From the NCBI GenBank assembly GCA_963848825.1, contig CAWKFA010000015.1:310001-374000 (forward strand): a DNA stretch of 64,000 nt, given 5' to 3'. Below the pieces are notes generated by a model. The model saw only the letters and a list, made by a program, of their open reading frames with translations. It did no database searches and was not told the origin of the DNA. The position numbers and the translations under genes were made by a program. This DNA is from CAVVSQ01 sp963848825 (lineage in GTDB: Bacteria; Planctomycetota; Planctomycetia; Gemmatales; Gemmataceae). Every line of letters starts with the position of its first letter. The stretch's first letter is position 1. This document shows positions 56,281 through 64,000 of this stretch, one piece after another.

Positions 56281-57289
56281 ATGCTGCCTGGCGACCCCGA
56301 TCCCAAAGCTGACAAGGCCGAGGACGACCTGCAACGCCTCCTGCGGGAGTCGCTGCAAAGGAAACGGCCGCGCCGTTTCTGGCCGGCGGCTTTGGTGGTG
56401 TTGGCCGCCCTGTTGCTGATTCTCTTTTTGGCCTGGTTTCTCGTGCCTCATGGCGAGGCGCCTCTTCTGGTCGCGACCGCTTTCGACGATCTCAGCCGAC
56501 CGGGGGCCGAAATCACACTCCATGCCCGCCTCGAGGCACCGGAAGACCCTGGCGCCGGCCTGTCCGGCAAGCGCGTGGCTTTCGTCGATGGTCAGGTCTT
56601 GCTGCTTCCCGGTCAAGAGATCAAGGAAATCATCACGCGCACGGCAACGCGCGGGGACGCAGCTTGTTCCTGGACTTTCGCGGATGACGCCGCACCGGCC
56701 CAATTTATCGTGCGTTTGCTGGCGGACAAATTTCGACCCCGGGATGGAAGATCGCGGCCAGGTGTACCTGGTGCCCAAAACCGCCAAACTTTGCCTTGTG
56801 CAGATCGAGGATACCTTGACTCCCACCACGGCACAGGCCTGGCAAACCGAGGGTATCGTCGACATTGCCCCCAAAACAGGCGCGGCCGAAGCGCTCGGGG
56901 AAGCGCGGAAGTCGGGGTACGACATCGTCTATCTGGCACTCGCGGCCGACCGGCCCCTGCAATATCAAAAGATGCGCGGCTGGGTGCGCTATCGGAGTTC
57001 GGAAGGAACGCCGCCGCTTCCCGACGGCGCCGTGCTAAGCCGCTTCACGCTGCCGGAGCAAGACCAGCAAACGAACTCCTGGCGCAAAACCGTGGAGATG
57101 CTCGCGGGGCGGGTGGTCGCCCCCGCCATGGCCATTGCCGGGACCGTCGAGGTTGCGCGGCAATTTCATGCCGCGGGAGTGCGCACCCTTTACCTCGGCG
57201 CGGCCGGAGAATTGCCTAAAGATGTGGAGCGGGTGGCTGGATGGGAGCAGGTCGTGCCACTGTTCGAGAAAGGCAAAGAAAACAAGTAA
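56281..57289 (+). CDS. Membrane-anchored protein with a degenerate HAD/LNS2-like outer domain, frameshifted
   Basis: I do not recognise a named family. ATG 56281: 30 charged residues, one membrane helix (WPAALVVLAALLLILFLAWF), then an Ig-like stretch (PLLVATAFDDLSRPGAEITL, GLSGKRVAFVDGQVLL) and, after a shift at about 56735-56750, YLVPKTAKLCLVQIEDTLTP, AQAWQTEGIVDIAPKTGAAE and GYDIVYLALAADRPLQYQKM. This last part resembles HAD-type lipid phosphatases of the LNS2/App1 kind, but the usual DxDGT is QIEDT here, so catalysis is doubtful. GRVVAPAMAIAGTVEVARQF, HAAGVRTLYLGAAGELP continue the fold. It follows fabH on the same strand. Confidence 0.6.
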
Positions 57290-57430
57290 TCTCGAAACAT
57301 ACAAATCAGTAAGGGACCTTGCTCTTGTCATCTTCGCCGGGGCGTATGTAGAATTTCTTCGGCGCGGTACGGCGGCTTCGGTAGTCGCGCCGGGTGCTTC
57401 GAGAGAGCGCAAGCTAAAAAGGAATCTCGC

Positions 57431-58388
57431 ATGCATGGCAAACGTGTGCTGCCGTTGCTGGGTGTCATCTTCTTCCTGGGCGCGTGCTGCCATACGGATA
57501 CGTTTCAGGAAGGCCCAGGCGGGCCGCCGCGAACGCAACTCGAGGCGCCTGAACCGGCGCCTCTCGGCGCGCTGGCCGCCGGCGCCATGCCCTTTTTCGA
57601 TGTGGTGCCGCGCAGTCTGCGAGCGCATTCCGGTCGGGACCGTCATCGGCAAGGAAGCACCCAGGGACTGGACGAACCTGGTGCTCTTCGCGACGCCGAC
57701 CCTTCGTGAGGAAGATTTGCGCGACGTGCCCAAAATGGCCACGCACTATGCACGCATGTTCAAATTCACCTTGCTGGCCAACGTGGGGCAGGTCAACGAC
57801 GGCTCGAAAACCACCTACAACCTGCTGAAGGTGGCCCGCGGTTTCGCCATCGACATCAACGGCAAGGAGACGATCGTCGACAGCAAAAATACGCTGGGCG
57901 CCGATCTTGGGCTGTTTGGCAAACGCGTACTCGCCGAGAACGAAGCCATCCTCGATAAAGACGTCTACCAGGTGGCGCGCACGGCCACCATGTTCGTATT
58001 TGATGCGCAGTCCGTCATGCAGGCGGGCCGGGAACATGCCCGCATGGTCATGCGCCATGCGCTTCTCGTCGAGCCTGCCACAGGCCGGCTACAAACACTG
58101 GTCTGGCTGCTCAACAAGACCCCGACGGGCTACGTGCCCGCCGAGCGGGAGCTCCAACTTTTGCCGCCCAACATGCAAGAGGCGCGGCTTTTACACGTGC
58201 TCAAGGAGCGGTTCACTCTTGGCATCCCGTCGCCCGATGCCTTCGCGCTGGTTCGTATCCCGCAGGGCAAGGCCGTTCCCTATACACTACCCTTGCAGCA
58301 GCTGGCAACCGCCAGCGCCTTCGCGCGCGACCAGGTTTTCGAACTGGAAACATCACTTCGCGCTGCCATCAAGAATGTCAATCCGTAG
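57431..58388 (+). CDS. Planctomycete-type lipoprotein of unknown function, frameshifted
   Basis: ATG 57431 has AAGGA upstream and begins a lipoprotein signal (VLPLLGVIFFLGACC, lipobox LGAC). A shift at about 57615-57630 joins it to PVGTVIGKEAPRDWTNLVLF, then ATPTLREEDLRDVPKMATHY, KVARGFAIDINGKETIVDSK, GFGKRVL-like LGLFGKRVLAENEAILDKDV and LLVEPATGRLQTLVWLLNKT, ending SLRAAIKNVNP. I recognise no domain; an alternating strand pattern suggests a beta-rich envelope protein. It stands directly before another secreted protein, 21 bases away, and probably forms a unit with it. Confidence 0.6.
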
Positions 58389-58409
58389 CGCCAAGGGGAG
58401 GCGACGCGC

Positions 58410-59262
58410 ATGGTCCCATTGCTGGTTGCGTCTTTGCTATTCGGGCTCGACATGCCCGCCAATCCCTTGCTCGGCGAACTGCTGACCCAGGGGGTGCCGC
58501 TGCCCATGGGCCCAACCTTTCGGCTACCGGGGCCGGTCATGGCCGATGGCCTGGACGCGAAGCAACAAGAAGCCGTCCTAAAAAAAACCGCCGACGATCT
58601 ACCGTTTGACTTGTTTACGTCCACGTCCGAAGCCGCCCCCCACGTTCTAAAAATCGATTCCGTCGTTGCAGCGGGTAAACGCGTGGCGCAGACGGTGGAT
58701 TTATACTTCCTGGCCTACGGCAAGCTGGAGCGCGTGGTCCAGGACGATGTCTTGAACAAGCTCATCGGCACGGATGCCAAGAAAACCAAAGATGTCGTGG
58801 CCGTGAAAGTGTTGAGTGCCGAGGCCTTGCGGAAGCGTGGCATCGAACTGCAGCAGGGCGCCCACCTGGAGGAACGCTATGCTCACCTGGATGTCTTTTT
58901 GCTCGACAAGATAAAAATCACCGGGATCACGCATAATTTGCGGACGGATGGACCGGGCAGCGTGGTGCTGACGATGCAGCTCGACGCTCGTTTTGCCAAC
59001 GACCAGGAATACCCCAACCGCTGGCGCATCTTACGATGTCCTGACCGAGAAATACAGCGCTCCGCAAACGTATGCCGGCCTGGGGGGCTATGCCATGGTG
59101 ACGCGACTGGCGCGGCCTGAAGGCGCGCTCTTCTTCGAAATGCACGTCGTGATCCATGAACCGGAAGCCTGGTTTGGCGGGCCCAATCTGCTTCGGTCCA
59201 AGATGCCGCTGGTTATTCAGGAAAACGTTCGCAACCTGCGCCGGCGCCTCAAGGCGCCGTGA
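58410..59262 (+). CDS. Secreted planctomycete protein of unknown function, frameshifted
   Basis: ATG 58410 follows AGGGGAGG at a good distance; a short signal-like start (VPLLVASLLFGLDMPANP) is followed by a mature domain with DDLPFDLFTSTSEAAPHVLK, AQTVDLYFLAYGKLERVVQD and YAHLDVFLLDKIKITGITHN, LRTDGPGSVVLTMQLDARFA. A shift at about 59020-59030 continues YDVLTEKYSAPQTYAGLGGY, AMVTRLARPEGALFFEMHVV. No named domain. It converges with the ABC permease gene, overlapping it by 14 bases. Together with the previous gene it looks like a conserved secreted pair. Confidence 0.6.
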
Positions 59263-60409
59263 ACGAGACTGCGTAATTACTCATGCCGAAGCCCACGATG
59301 GGCAACAGGCGCGTGGCCCGTCGCGCGGGCAGTATGCCGCCCAGAAGGCCCACGGCGATGGCAATGAGAAAACCCTCGAGGATAAGCCGTGGGTCAAGTC
59401 GGCCGTCGATCAGGCCATTGGCCAGCGGCACGCGCGTCAAAATGCGTAGCAGCGCGAACGAGCCCAGCGTCCCCACCAGGGCCCCGGCAACGCTCAGGAG
59501 CAGTGCCTCCGCCATGATCATGCGAATGACCCGGCCCTTGCGCCAGCCCACGGCGCGTAAAGTGCCGATCTCCCGGGTCCGCTCGTGAATCGACATCACC
59601 ATGGTGTTCATCATGCCAAATGTACCGATCAACAGCGCGATGAGCGATGTCAACCAGGCCATCCCCTTGGCGAGTTGAATTTCCGTCCGCGATCTGACAA
59701 ACTCGTCGCTGGAACGCGCACGCAACGTCGAGGCTAGTTGTTCGATGCGCGTACAGGTGTCGGCGATGGACGTGGAATCCTTATGAGCCGGCTGCATGAT
59801 GAGGCTGAAGCCGGTCACCATGCCCATTTTATCGGTGAAGCGCTGCATCTCCTTGAGCGGCACAATCAGGGCGCCATTCTCGAGAACATTGGAAGTGTCG
59901 TACCGCCCGACAATCTCAAAGTTCTCCCCCTCCATGAGTTCCAGATGATCGCCGACGTTTTTTGTGATGTTCTCGGCCAGAATGGTGCCTATCAAAACGC
60001 ACTTCCTATCTTCCTTGGTCAGGCTCCGCCCGGCGACGATGCGCAAATGGTCGAAGGCGGCACTTCCGGGTTCCCAGCCGTTGAACACGGCTTGATACTG
60101 CTGGCGGTCTCCGAAGGACATATAGTCGGCGAGGCCGCCGATGACGGCTTTAACGCCCGGAAGCTCCCTGAGCCTGGCCGTGAGCCTCTCGTCGAGCAGA
60201 CTATTGAGTCCCTGTTGGCCACCCTTGCGGACCACGATAATATCGATGCCGCTAGTTTCGTAAAGTTGCAGAAACGTGGCCTCGAAGCCGGAGGAGATGC
60301 CCACGAGAGTAACAAAAGACCCGATGGCCATGGCGATGGCGACAATCGTCAAAAACGAGCGTAGTGGGCGGTGCGCAATGTTTTTATAGACAAACGTGAT
60401 GAACCACAT
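59249..60409 (-). CDS. FtsX/MacB-type ABC transporter permease
   Basis: A permease of the FtsX superfamily (LolC/MacB type). N-terminal helix after HRPLRSFLTIVAIAMAIGSF, then a MacB-like periplasmic domain (LRELPGVKAVIGGLADYMSF, RIVAGRSLTKEDRKCVLIGT, ILAENITKNVGDHLELMEGE), and the three C-terminal helices with the hallmark FGMMNTMVMSIHERTREIGT, LRAVGWRKGRVIRMIMAEAL and GGILPARRATRL. At 386 residues it is full length and intact. The partner ATPase would be expected next door but is not in the window. Confidence 0.9.
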   Translation of the reverse strand: MWFITFVYKNIAHRPLRSFLTIVAIAMAIGSFVTLVGISSGFEATFLQLYETSGIDIIVVRKGGQQGLNSLLDERLTARLRELPGVKAVIGGLADYMSFGDRQQYQAVFNGWEPGSAAFDHLRIVAGRSLTKEDRKCVLIGTILAENITKNVGDHLELMEGENFEIVGRYDTSNVLENGALIVPLKEMQRFTDKMGMVTGFSLIMQPAHKDSTSIADTCTRIEQLASTLRARSSDEFVRSRTEIQLAKGMAWLTSLIALLIGTFGMMNTMVMSIHERTREIGTLRAVGWRKGRVIRMIMAEALLLSVAGALVGTLGSFALLRILTRVPLANGLIDGRLDPRLILEGFLIAIAVGLLGGILPARRATRLLPIVGFGMSNYAVSFTAP

Positions 60410-60546
60410 TCAAGAACAACCTCATGGCGGTAAGTGACCAGCACTTCGTGGCCCCCGTGGCCCCGCGTTTGCTAGTCTGCCATGGTCCTATTATAAGAGG
60501 CCCTAAAATAAAGACTCAAAAGTTGACACGGGGATGGAGCAAGTCG

Positions 60547-61569
60547 ATGGCGCGGGTATTGGTAACTGGGGCGACAGGGTTTATCGGCAGGCACCTGGTG
60601 CCGCATTTGCTAAAGCGTGGCGACCGCGTGCGCTGTTTGATTCATTTCAAGGAAGAGCGCGTGCCCGGCGCGGAGTGCGTGGCGGGCGACATCACCGTGC
60701 CCCAGACGCTGCACAAGGCCGTGGCGGGCATTGATGTGGTTTATCATCTTGCCGGTGCCACCCTGGTGACGTCCGCCCACCGCTACCGGCAGATCAACAG
60801 CATGGGTACGCGCAACCTCGGCGAGGCCTGCGCGCGTTTGACGTCGCCGCCGACGCTGGTCTTTCTTTCCTCACTGGCCGCCGCCGGCCCCACGCTTGCC
60901 AATCGCCCCGTGCGTGAGGCTGACTTACCCGCGCCCATCTCCGCCTATGGCCGGAGCAAACTCCTGGCCGAGCGGTGGCTGCGCCAGTTGGCGGGCCGCC
61001 TGCCGATCACGCTGGTAAGGCCGCCGGGGGTGTTTGGCCCGGGCGATCCGAACATGATCGGGTTGTTTCAAACCGTGCGCTGGGGCGTCAACTTCATTCC
61101 CGGTTCGGTGAACCATCAGCTCGGCTTTATTTATGTGGACGATCTCATCGAATCCTTGCCGATAGCCGCCGAGAAGGGGGAACGCCTGCCGGCACCGCAG
61201 TTATCCGAGGACCAGGTGCGCGGACTCTACTACTTGACGCTGGAAGAAAGGCCCACGCTGGAGACCATGGGACAGATCGCCGCCGGCATTTTGGCGGAAA
61301 TGGGCGCGGCGCCTGGCAAGGCCTCCATTCGCTCGATCGTGATTCCGCCAACGGTGGGTAAGTTCATCGGGCGCTGTAACGATTTCGCCGCGCGCCTTGC
61401 CATGCGCCCGCTGCTGCTCACTTCGGACAAGATGCGCGAGGCGCTCGCTGGTTCCTGGATTTGTACGAGCGGCAAGGCGCACCAGGCGTGGGGATTTTCC
61501 TGTCGCACGAGCATGGCCCAGGGAATGCACCTCACAGCACAGTGGTACCGGCGGCAAGGCTTGCTGTAG
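60547..61569 (+). CDS. NAD-dependent epimerase/dehydratase (extended SDR)
   Basis: ATG 60547 gives the Rossmann start MARVLVTGATGFIGRHLVPH; longer frames from 60424 add no fold. The catalytic pieces LVFLSSLAAAGPT, PISAYGRSKLLAERWLR (YxxxK) and ITLVRPPGVFGPGDPNMIGL are typical of extended SDRs acting on sugar nucleotides or steroid/terpenoid-like substrates; the late GRCNDFAARLAMRPLLLTSD resembles NAD-epimerases of hopanoid and glycolipid loci. The substrate is uncertain. Intact; divergent from the FtsX permease by 137 bases. Confidence 0.85.
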   Translation: MARVLVTGATGFIGRHLVPHLLKRGDRVRCLIHFKEERVPGAECVAGDITVPQTLHKAVAGIDVVYHLAGATLVTSAHRYRQINSMGTRNLGEACARLTSPPTLVFLSSLAAAGPTLANRPVREADLPAPISAYGRSKLLAERWLRQLAGRLPITLVRPPGVFGPGDPNMIGLFQTVRWGVNFIPGSVNHQLGFIYVDDLIESLPIAAEKGERLPAPQLSEDQVRGLYYLTLEERPTLETMGQIAAGILAEMGAAPGKASIRSIVIPPTVGKFIGRCNDFAARLAMRPLLLTSDKMREALAGSWICTSGKAHQAWGFSCRTSMAQGMHLTAQWYRRQGLL

Positions 61570-61791
61570 ACGACTCCCTGGCCCTATCTTCTTGTTGGGC
61601 CCGATTTTGCCAGGTGCGGACACCCTGGAGCGTGCTGGTCGTGGCTTGGCCCTACAACCCGCACAATCGCTAGAAATCTGGAAGGCTGCAAGGGAAACCC
61701 ATTTCGCCGAGTTCAGTTCAGGTTGTCAGGCGTCGGCCAGCGATTTATTATCAAATGGACGCATCTGTCGCCGCCCATCGGAAACGAACCC

Positions 61792-62918
61792 ATGAAGTTC
61801 ACCACCGTCGCCCTGTTCGTGCTTGGCATGATCGTCGGGGCCGCGGTCGCCTATTACTTGCCGGATTATCTCCAGATCAACCCCGAGCCGAAGCCCACGC
61901 CGAAGGTTGTGTCGCCGCCCCGCGGGGCCTCGGCACTGGGCCGTATTCAGCCCGAGGGGTCCGTAATATCTCTGGGTATTTCGCTGCCTGATCAACTTGC
62001 CAAGCTTTTCGTTCAGGAAGGCCAGGAAGTCAATCAAGGTGCCAAGCTCGCGGAACTGGCCAGTCACGGCGACCGTCAGTTGGAACTGAATCTCCTCGAT
62101 TATCAAATCAAGGAAGCGTCTCTCAAACTCAAAGAGATCGACCGGAGCGGCGCTTTACAGGTAGCACTCGACAGTATGCAGGTCAAACAGATCGAAGCGC
62201 AGGGTCGGATCGACATCAAAATGCAGAAGCTCAAGGTGGATTTTTTGACCAAACAGGCCGCCCAGGCCCAGGAAGGCCTCGATCGCATCGCCCCGTTGAC
62301 GGCCGTGTCCAAGCAGGAAAAAGATCAGCAGGAGCTGGCGGTGCTGCAAAGCCAGTCGGAGCTGGCCGGGGCCAGCGGTCTGCTCGAGAAATTGACACAA
62401 GGCACCGAGCTGAACCTGGAACTGGCGAAGGCCAGGATGGATCTCACGCGCGCCACGCTCGACCGGACGCGTCAGGAAGTTCCCCTCGACACGTTGAAGC
62501 AGCAACGCGAGATGGCCGCGGCGCGGCTGGCGCAGACCTTCATCACGGCACCGAGTCCTGGAAAGATTTTGAAGATCCTCGCCCATCCCGGCGAATTGGT
62601 CGGCGCCCCGCAACCCATCCTGCAGATGGCCGACCTGTCGAAAATGGTGGTGCTGGCCGAGGTTTATGAAACCGATATTCGCAAGGTGTATCTTGGGCAA
62701 CGTGCCGACATCACCAGTAAGGTCGATGACGCGGCAAGCTGACGGGCAAGGTCACGTTCGTCGGCAGCATGGTCGGCAAGAACCGTGTCTATGACGCCGA
62801 TCCTCTGGCGGACGTCGATCGCCGCATCATCGAGGTCAAGATTCTCCTTGACGACCCCAAGTTGGCGGCCGGGCTGATTAATCTCCAGGTGAACGTCGAC
62901 TTTCCCCCGCCAAAATAA
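61792..62918 (+). CDS. Membrane-fusion protein of a DevB/HlyD-type ABC exporter, frameshifted near the end
   Basis: ATG 61792: membrane helix (TTVALFVLGMIVGAAVAYYL), lipoyl-like half (GRIQPEGSVISLGISLPDQL, FVQEGQEVNQGAKLAELA), a long coiled-coil hairpin (LDYQIKEASLKLKEIDRSGA to about LDRTRQEVPLDTLKQQREM) and the second half (FITAPSPGKILKILAHPGEL, VVLAEVYETDIRKVYLGQRA). At about 62735-62745 a base is lost and the end reads LTGKVTFVGSMVGKNRVYDA, DPLADVDRRIIEVKILLDDP, LQVNVDFPPPK with TAA 62916-62918. The G-x-I-x-P-x-G and D-x-R-I-x-E-V-K-I patterns are those of the DevB family of glycolipid/lipid exporters. Confidence 0.87.
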
Positions 62919-63011
62919 ACCTGGCGCTTCCCTGTGGCGGAAGGCGTGAAAACTCCGCGTCGACATCCGTTCCAGGGAATGGTCATTTCGCGGTGGTCAG
63001 AAGGCTGGTCC

Positions 63012-64000
63012 ATGAAAATCCAACTGACCGCTCTCAATTTGCTCCATCAGAAGCTACGCACGCTAATTGCCCTTATCGGCGTGTCATTTTCCACGATTCT
63101 CATCTTCATGCAGCTTGGCTTTTTTGGCTCGGCCGCCACCACCGCCACGGTATTCATCGACAAGCTCAATTTTGACCTGCTGCTGATGTCGCCAGACTAC
63201 CTCGACATCAACAGGCCGGGCTCTTTGCGCGTGCCCGGCTGGCGCAGGCTGTCGCCATACCGGGAGTGGCCAGCGCCGAGCCTCTGTATGTGGCGGGCAA
63301 CTTATGGCGCATCGTGGATGTCGAAAACGGCCAGCCGGGCATCATGAATGGACGTCGCCGCGGCATCATGATGGTGGGCTTCAATCCCGCGGACCAGCCC
63401 TTCTTGCTGCCCGAACTTGCCGACCAGCTGGACCTCATCAAAGTTCCCGGCCAGGTGCTGATCGATACCGAAACCCGAGCCTATTTCAAGCAACGCAATA
63501 TCGGCCTGGCCACCGACCTGGGGGTCACCCAGGTCCGCATCGTCGGGCAATTCACCATCGGCTCCGGGTACGGTGCGGATGGCATCGTGCTCATGAGCGA
63601 TTCTTCCTTCTCCCTGGTGCTTGGGGGGGCGGCCCTTGGCCAGGTGAGCCTGGGACTCATCAAACTTGCAACCCGGCGTTGCGCCCGGCCCCGCGGTCGC
63701 GGCGCTGCGCGATCTGTACGAGGGGACCGGCATACGCGTCCTGACGCGGCAGGCCATGGCGGACAAGGAACGCGACGTATTGGCTCAACAAAACGGCGGT
63801 GGGCAAAATCTTTACCATCGGCGTGCTGGTGGCGCTCATGGTCGGCACGGTGTTTGTCTATCAAGTAATTTCCAGCGATATCACCCAACGCTTTGCCGAG
63901 TATGCGACACTCAAGGCCATGGGTTACGGCAATGGCTACCTGGCCTGGGTGGTGCTGCAGCAGGCGGTCCTGTATGGCGTGCTCGGCTATATTCCGGGCT
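63012..64000 (+). CDS. DevC-type ABC exporter permease, frameshifted, runs off the window
   Basis: ATG 63012 starts LNLLHQKLRTLIALIGVSFS, TILIFMQLGFFGSAATTATV with FIDKLNFDLLLMSPDYLDIN. After a shift at about 63235 it reads VASAEPLYVAGNLWRIVDVE, RRRGIMMVGFNPADQPFLLP and DSSFSLVLGGAALGQVSLGL. After more shifts at about 63665 and about 63780 the C-terminal helix region is VGKIFTIGVLVALMVGTVFV, YQVISSDITQRFAEYATLKA with MGYGNGYLAWVVLQQAVLYG. This matches DevC permeases, which pair with DevB and the ATPase DevA. DevA should lie just beyond the right edge. Confidence 0.87.

Noticed and set aside
55399..56925. 508-codon minus-strand frame opposite fabH
   Set aside because: Entirely antisense to fabH and the next gene; no domain, GC-driven open frame.

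Overview
The window (about 60% GC) reads as a chromosomal piece of a planctomycete, most likely from the Gemmata group (Gemmataceae). The evidence is a DUF1559-type pseudopilin, a DUF1583-like envelope protein, a Gfo/Idh/MocA oxidoreductase with an exported-type N terminus, a futalosine-pathway menaquinone enzyme (MqnE), a B12-dependent ribonucleotide reductase, several eukaryote-like signalling proteins (PP2C, Ser/Thr kinase, FHA) and many IS and REP-type repeats. Species-level assignment is not possible from sequence reading alone.

Layout. 1-0.7 kb: broken ISKra4-like transposase. 0.9-18 kb: housekeeping and regulatory genes (PP2C phosphatase, rlmN, ECF sigma plus anti-sigma-like partner, mqnE, HtrA-like protease, response regulator-GGDEF, rsmH, branched-chain/pyruvate-type dehydrogenase E1 beta and alpha, cobL/cbiET, a MEMO-family protein, hydrolase, rho). 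18-29 kb: BatD/BatE/MoxR stress-type genes, a squalene-cyclase-repeat protein, a nickel/cobalt NicO transporter, an enolase-superfamily enzyme, hydrolase, ABC-2 permease, pdxH, msrA and an FHA protein. 29.7-40.6 kb: dcd, nrdJ, pfkA, a DUF6817-like protein, MarR, Gfo/Idh/MocA, pseudopilin, zinc-ribbon membrane protein, tRNA-Ser(UGA). 40.8-48 kb is an accessory island. It holds an intact IS256-family element (9-bp target duplication) sitting in a REP-associated transposase (RAYT) remnant, a low-GC lipoprotein, a second Y1-transposase remnant between REP-like hairpins, Rhs fragments bracketing a small membrane protein, a TPR/glycosyltransferase gene, a RAYT element with terminal inverted repeats, and a three-copy 91-bp tandem repeat. 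48-64 kb: glpD/glpK, RNase D, DUF1583-like protein, kinase, fabH, three planctomycete-type envelope proteins, an FtsX permease, an epimerase and the start of a DevB/DevC exporter.

Metabolic and functional links: glpK and glpD overlap by ATGA and form a glycerol-3-phosphate unit. The two E1 subunits are adjacent. cobL supplies corrin chemistry that the B12-dependent NrdJ would need. mqnE indicates menaquinone made by the futalosine route. The 56.3-64 kb block is rich in exported, lipidated and exporter proteins.

An important caveat is that roughly half the genes, including ones expected to be essential (nrdJ, rho, rsmH, glpK), are split by single-base frameshifts, several in G/C runs. This looks like uncorrected sequencing error rather than gene decay. 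I give the span of the reconstructed gene and the approximate break point in each case. The most novel-looking material is the network of palindromic/MITE-like repeats that land on gene 3' ends, and the 91-bp tandem repeat.
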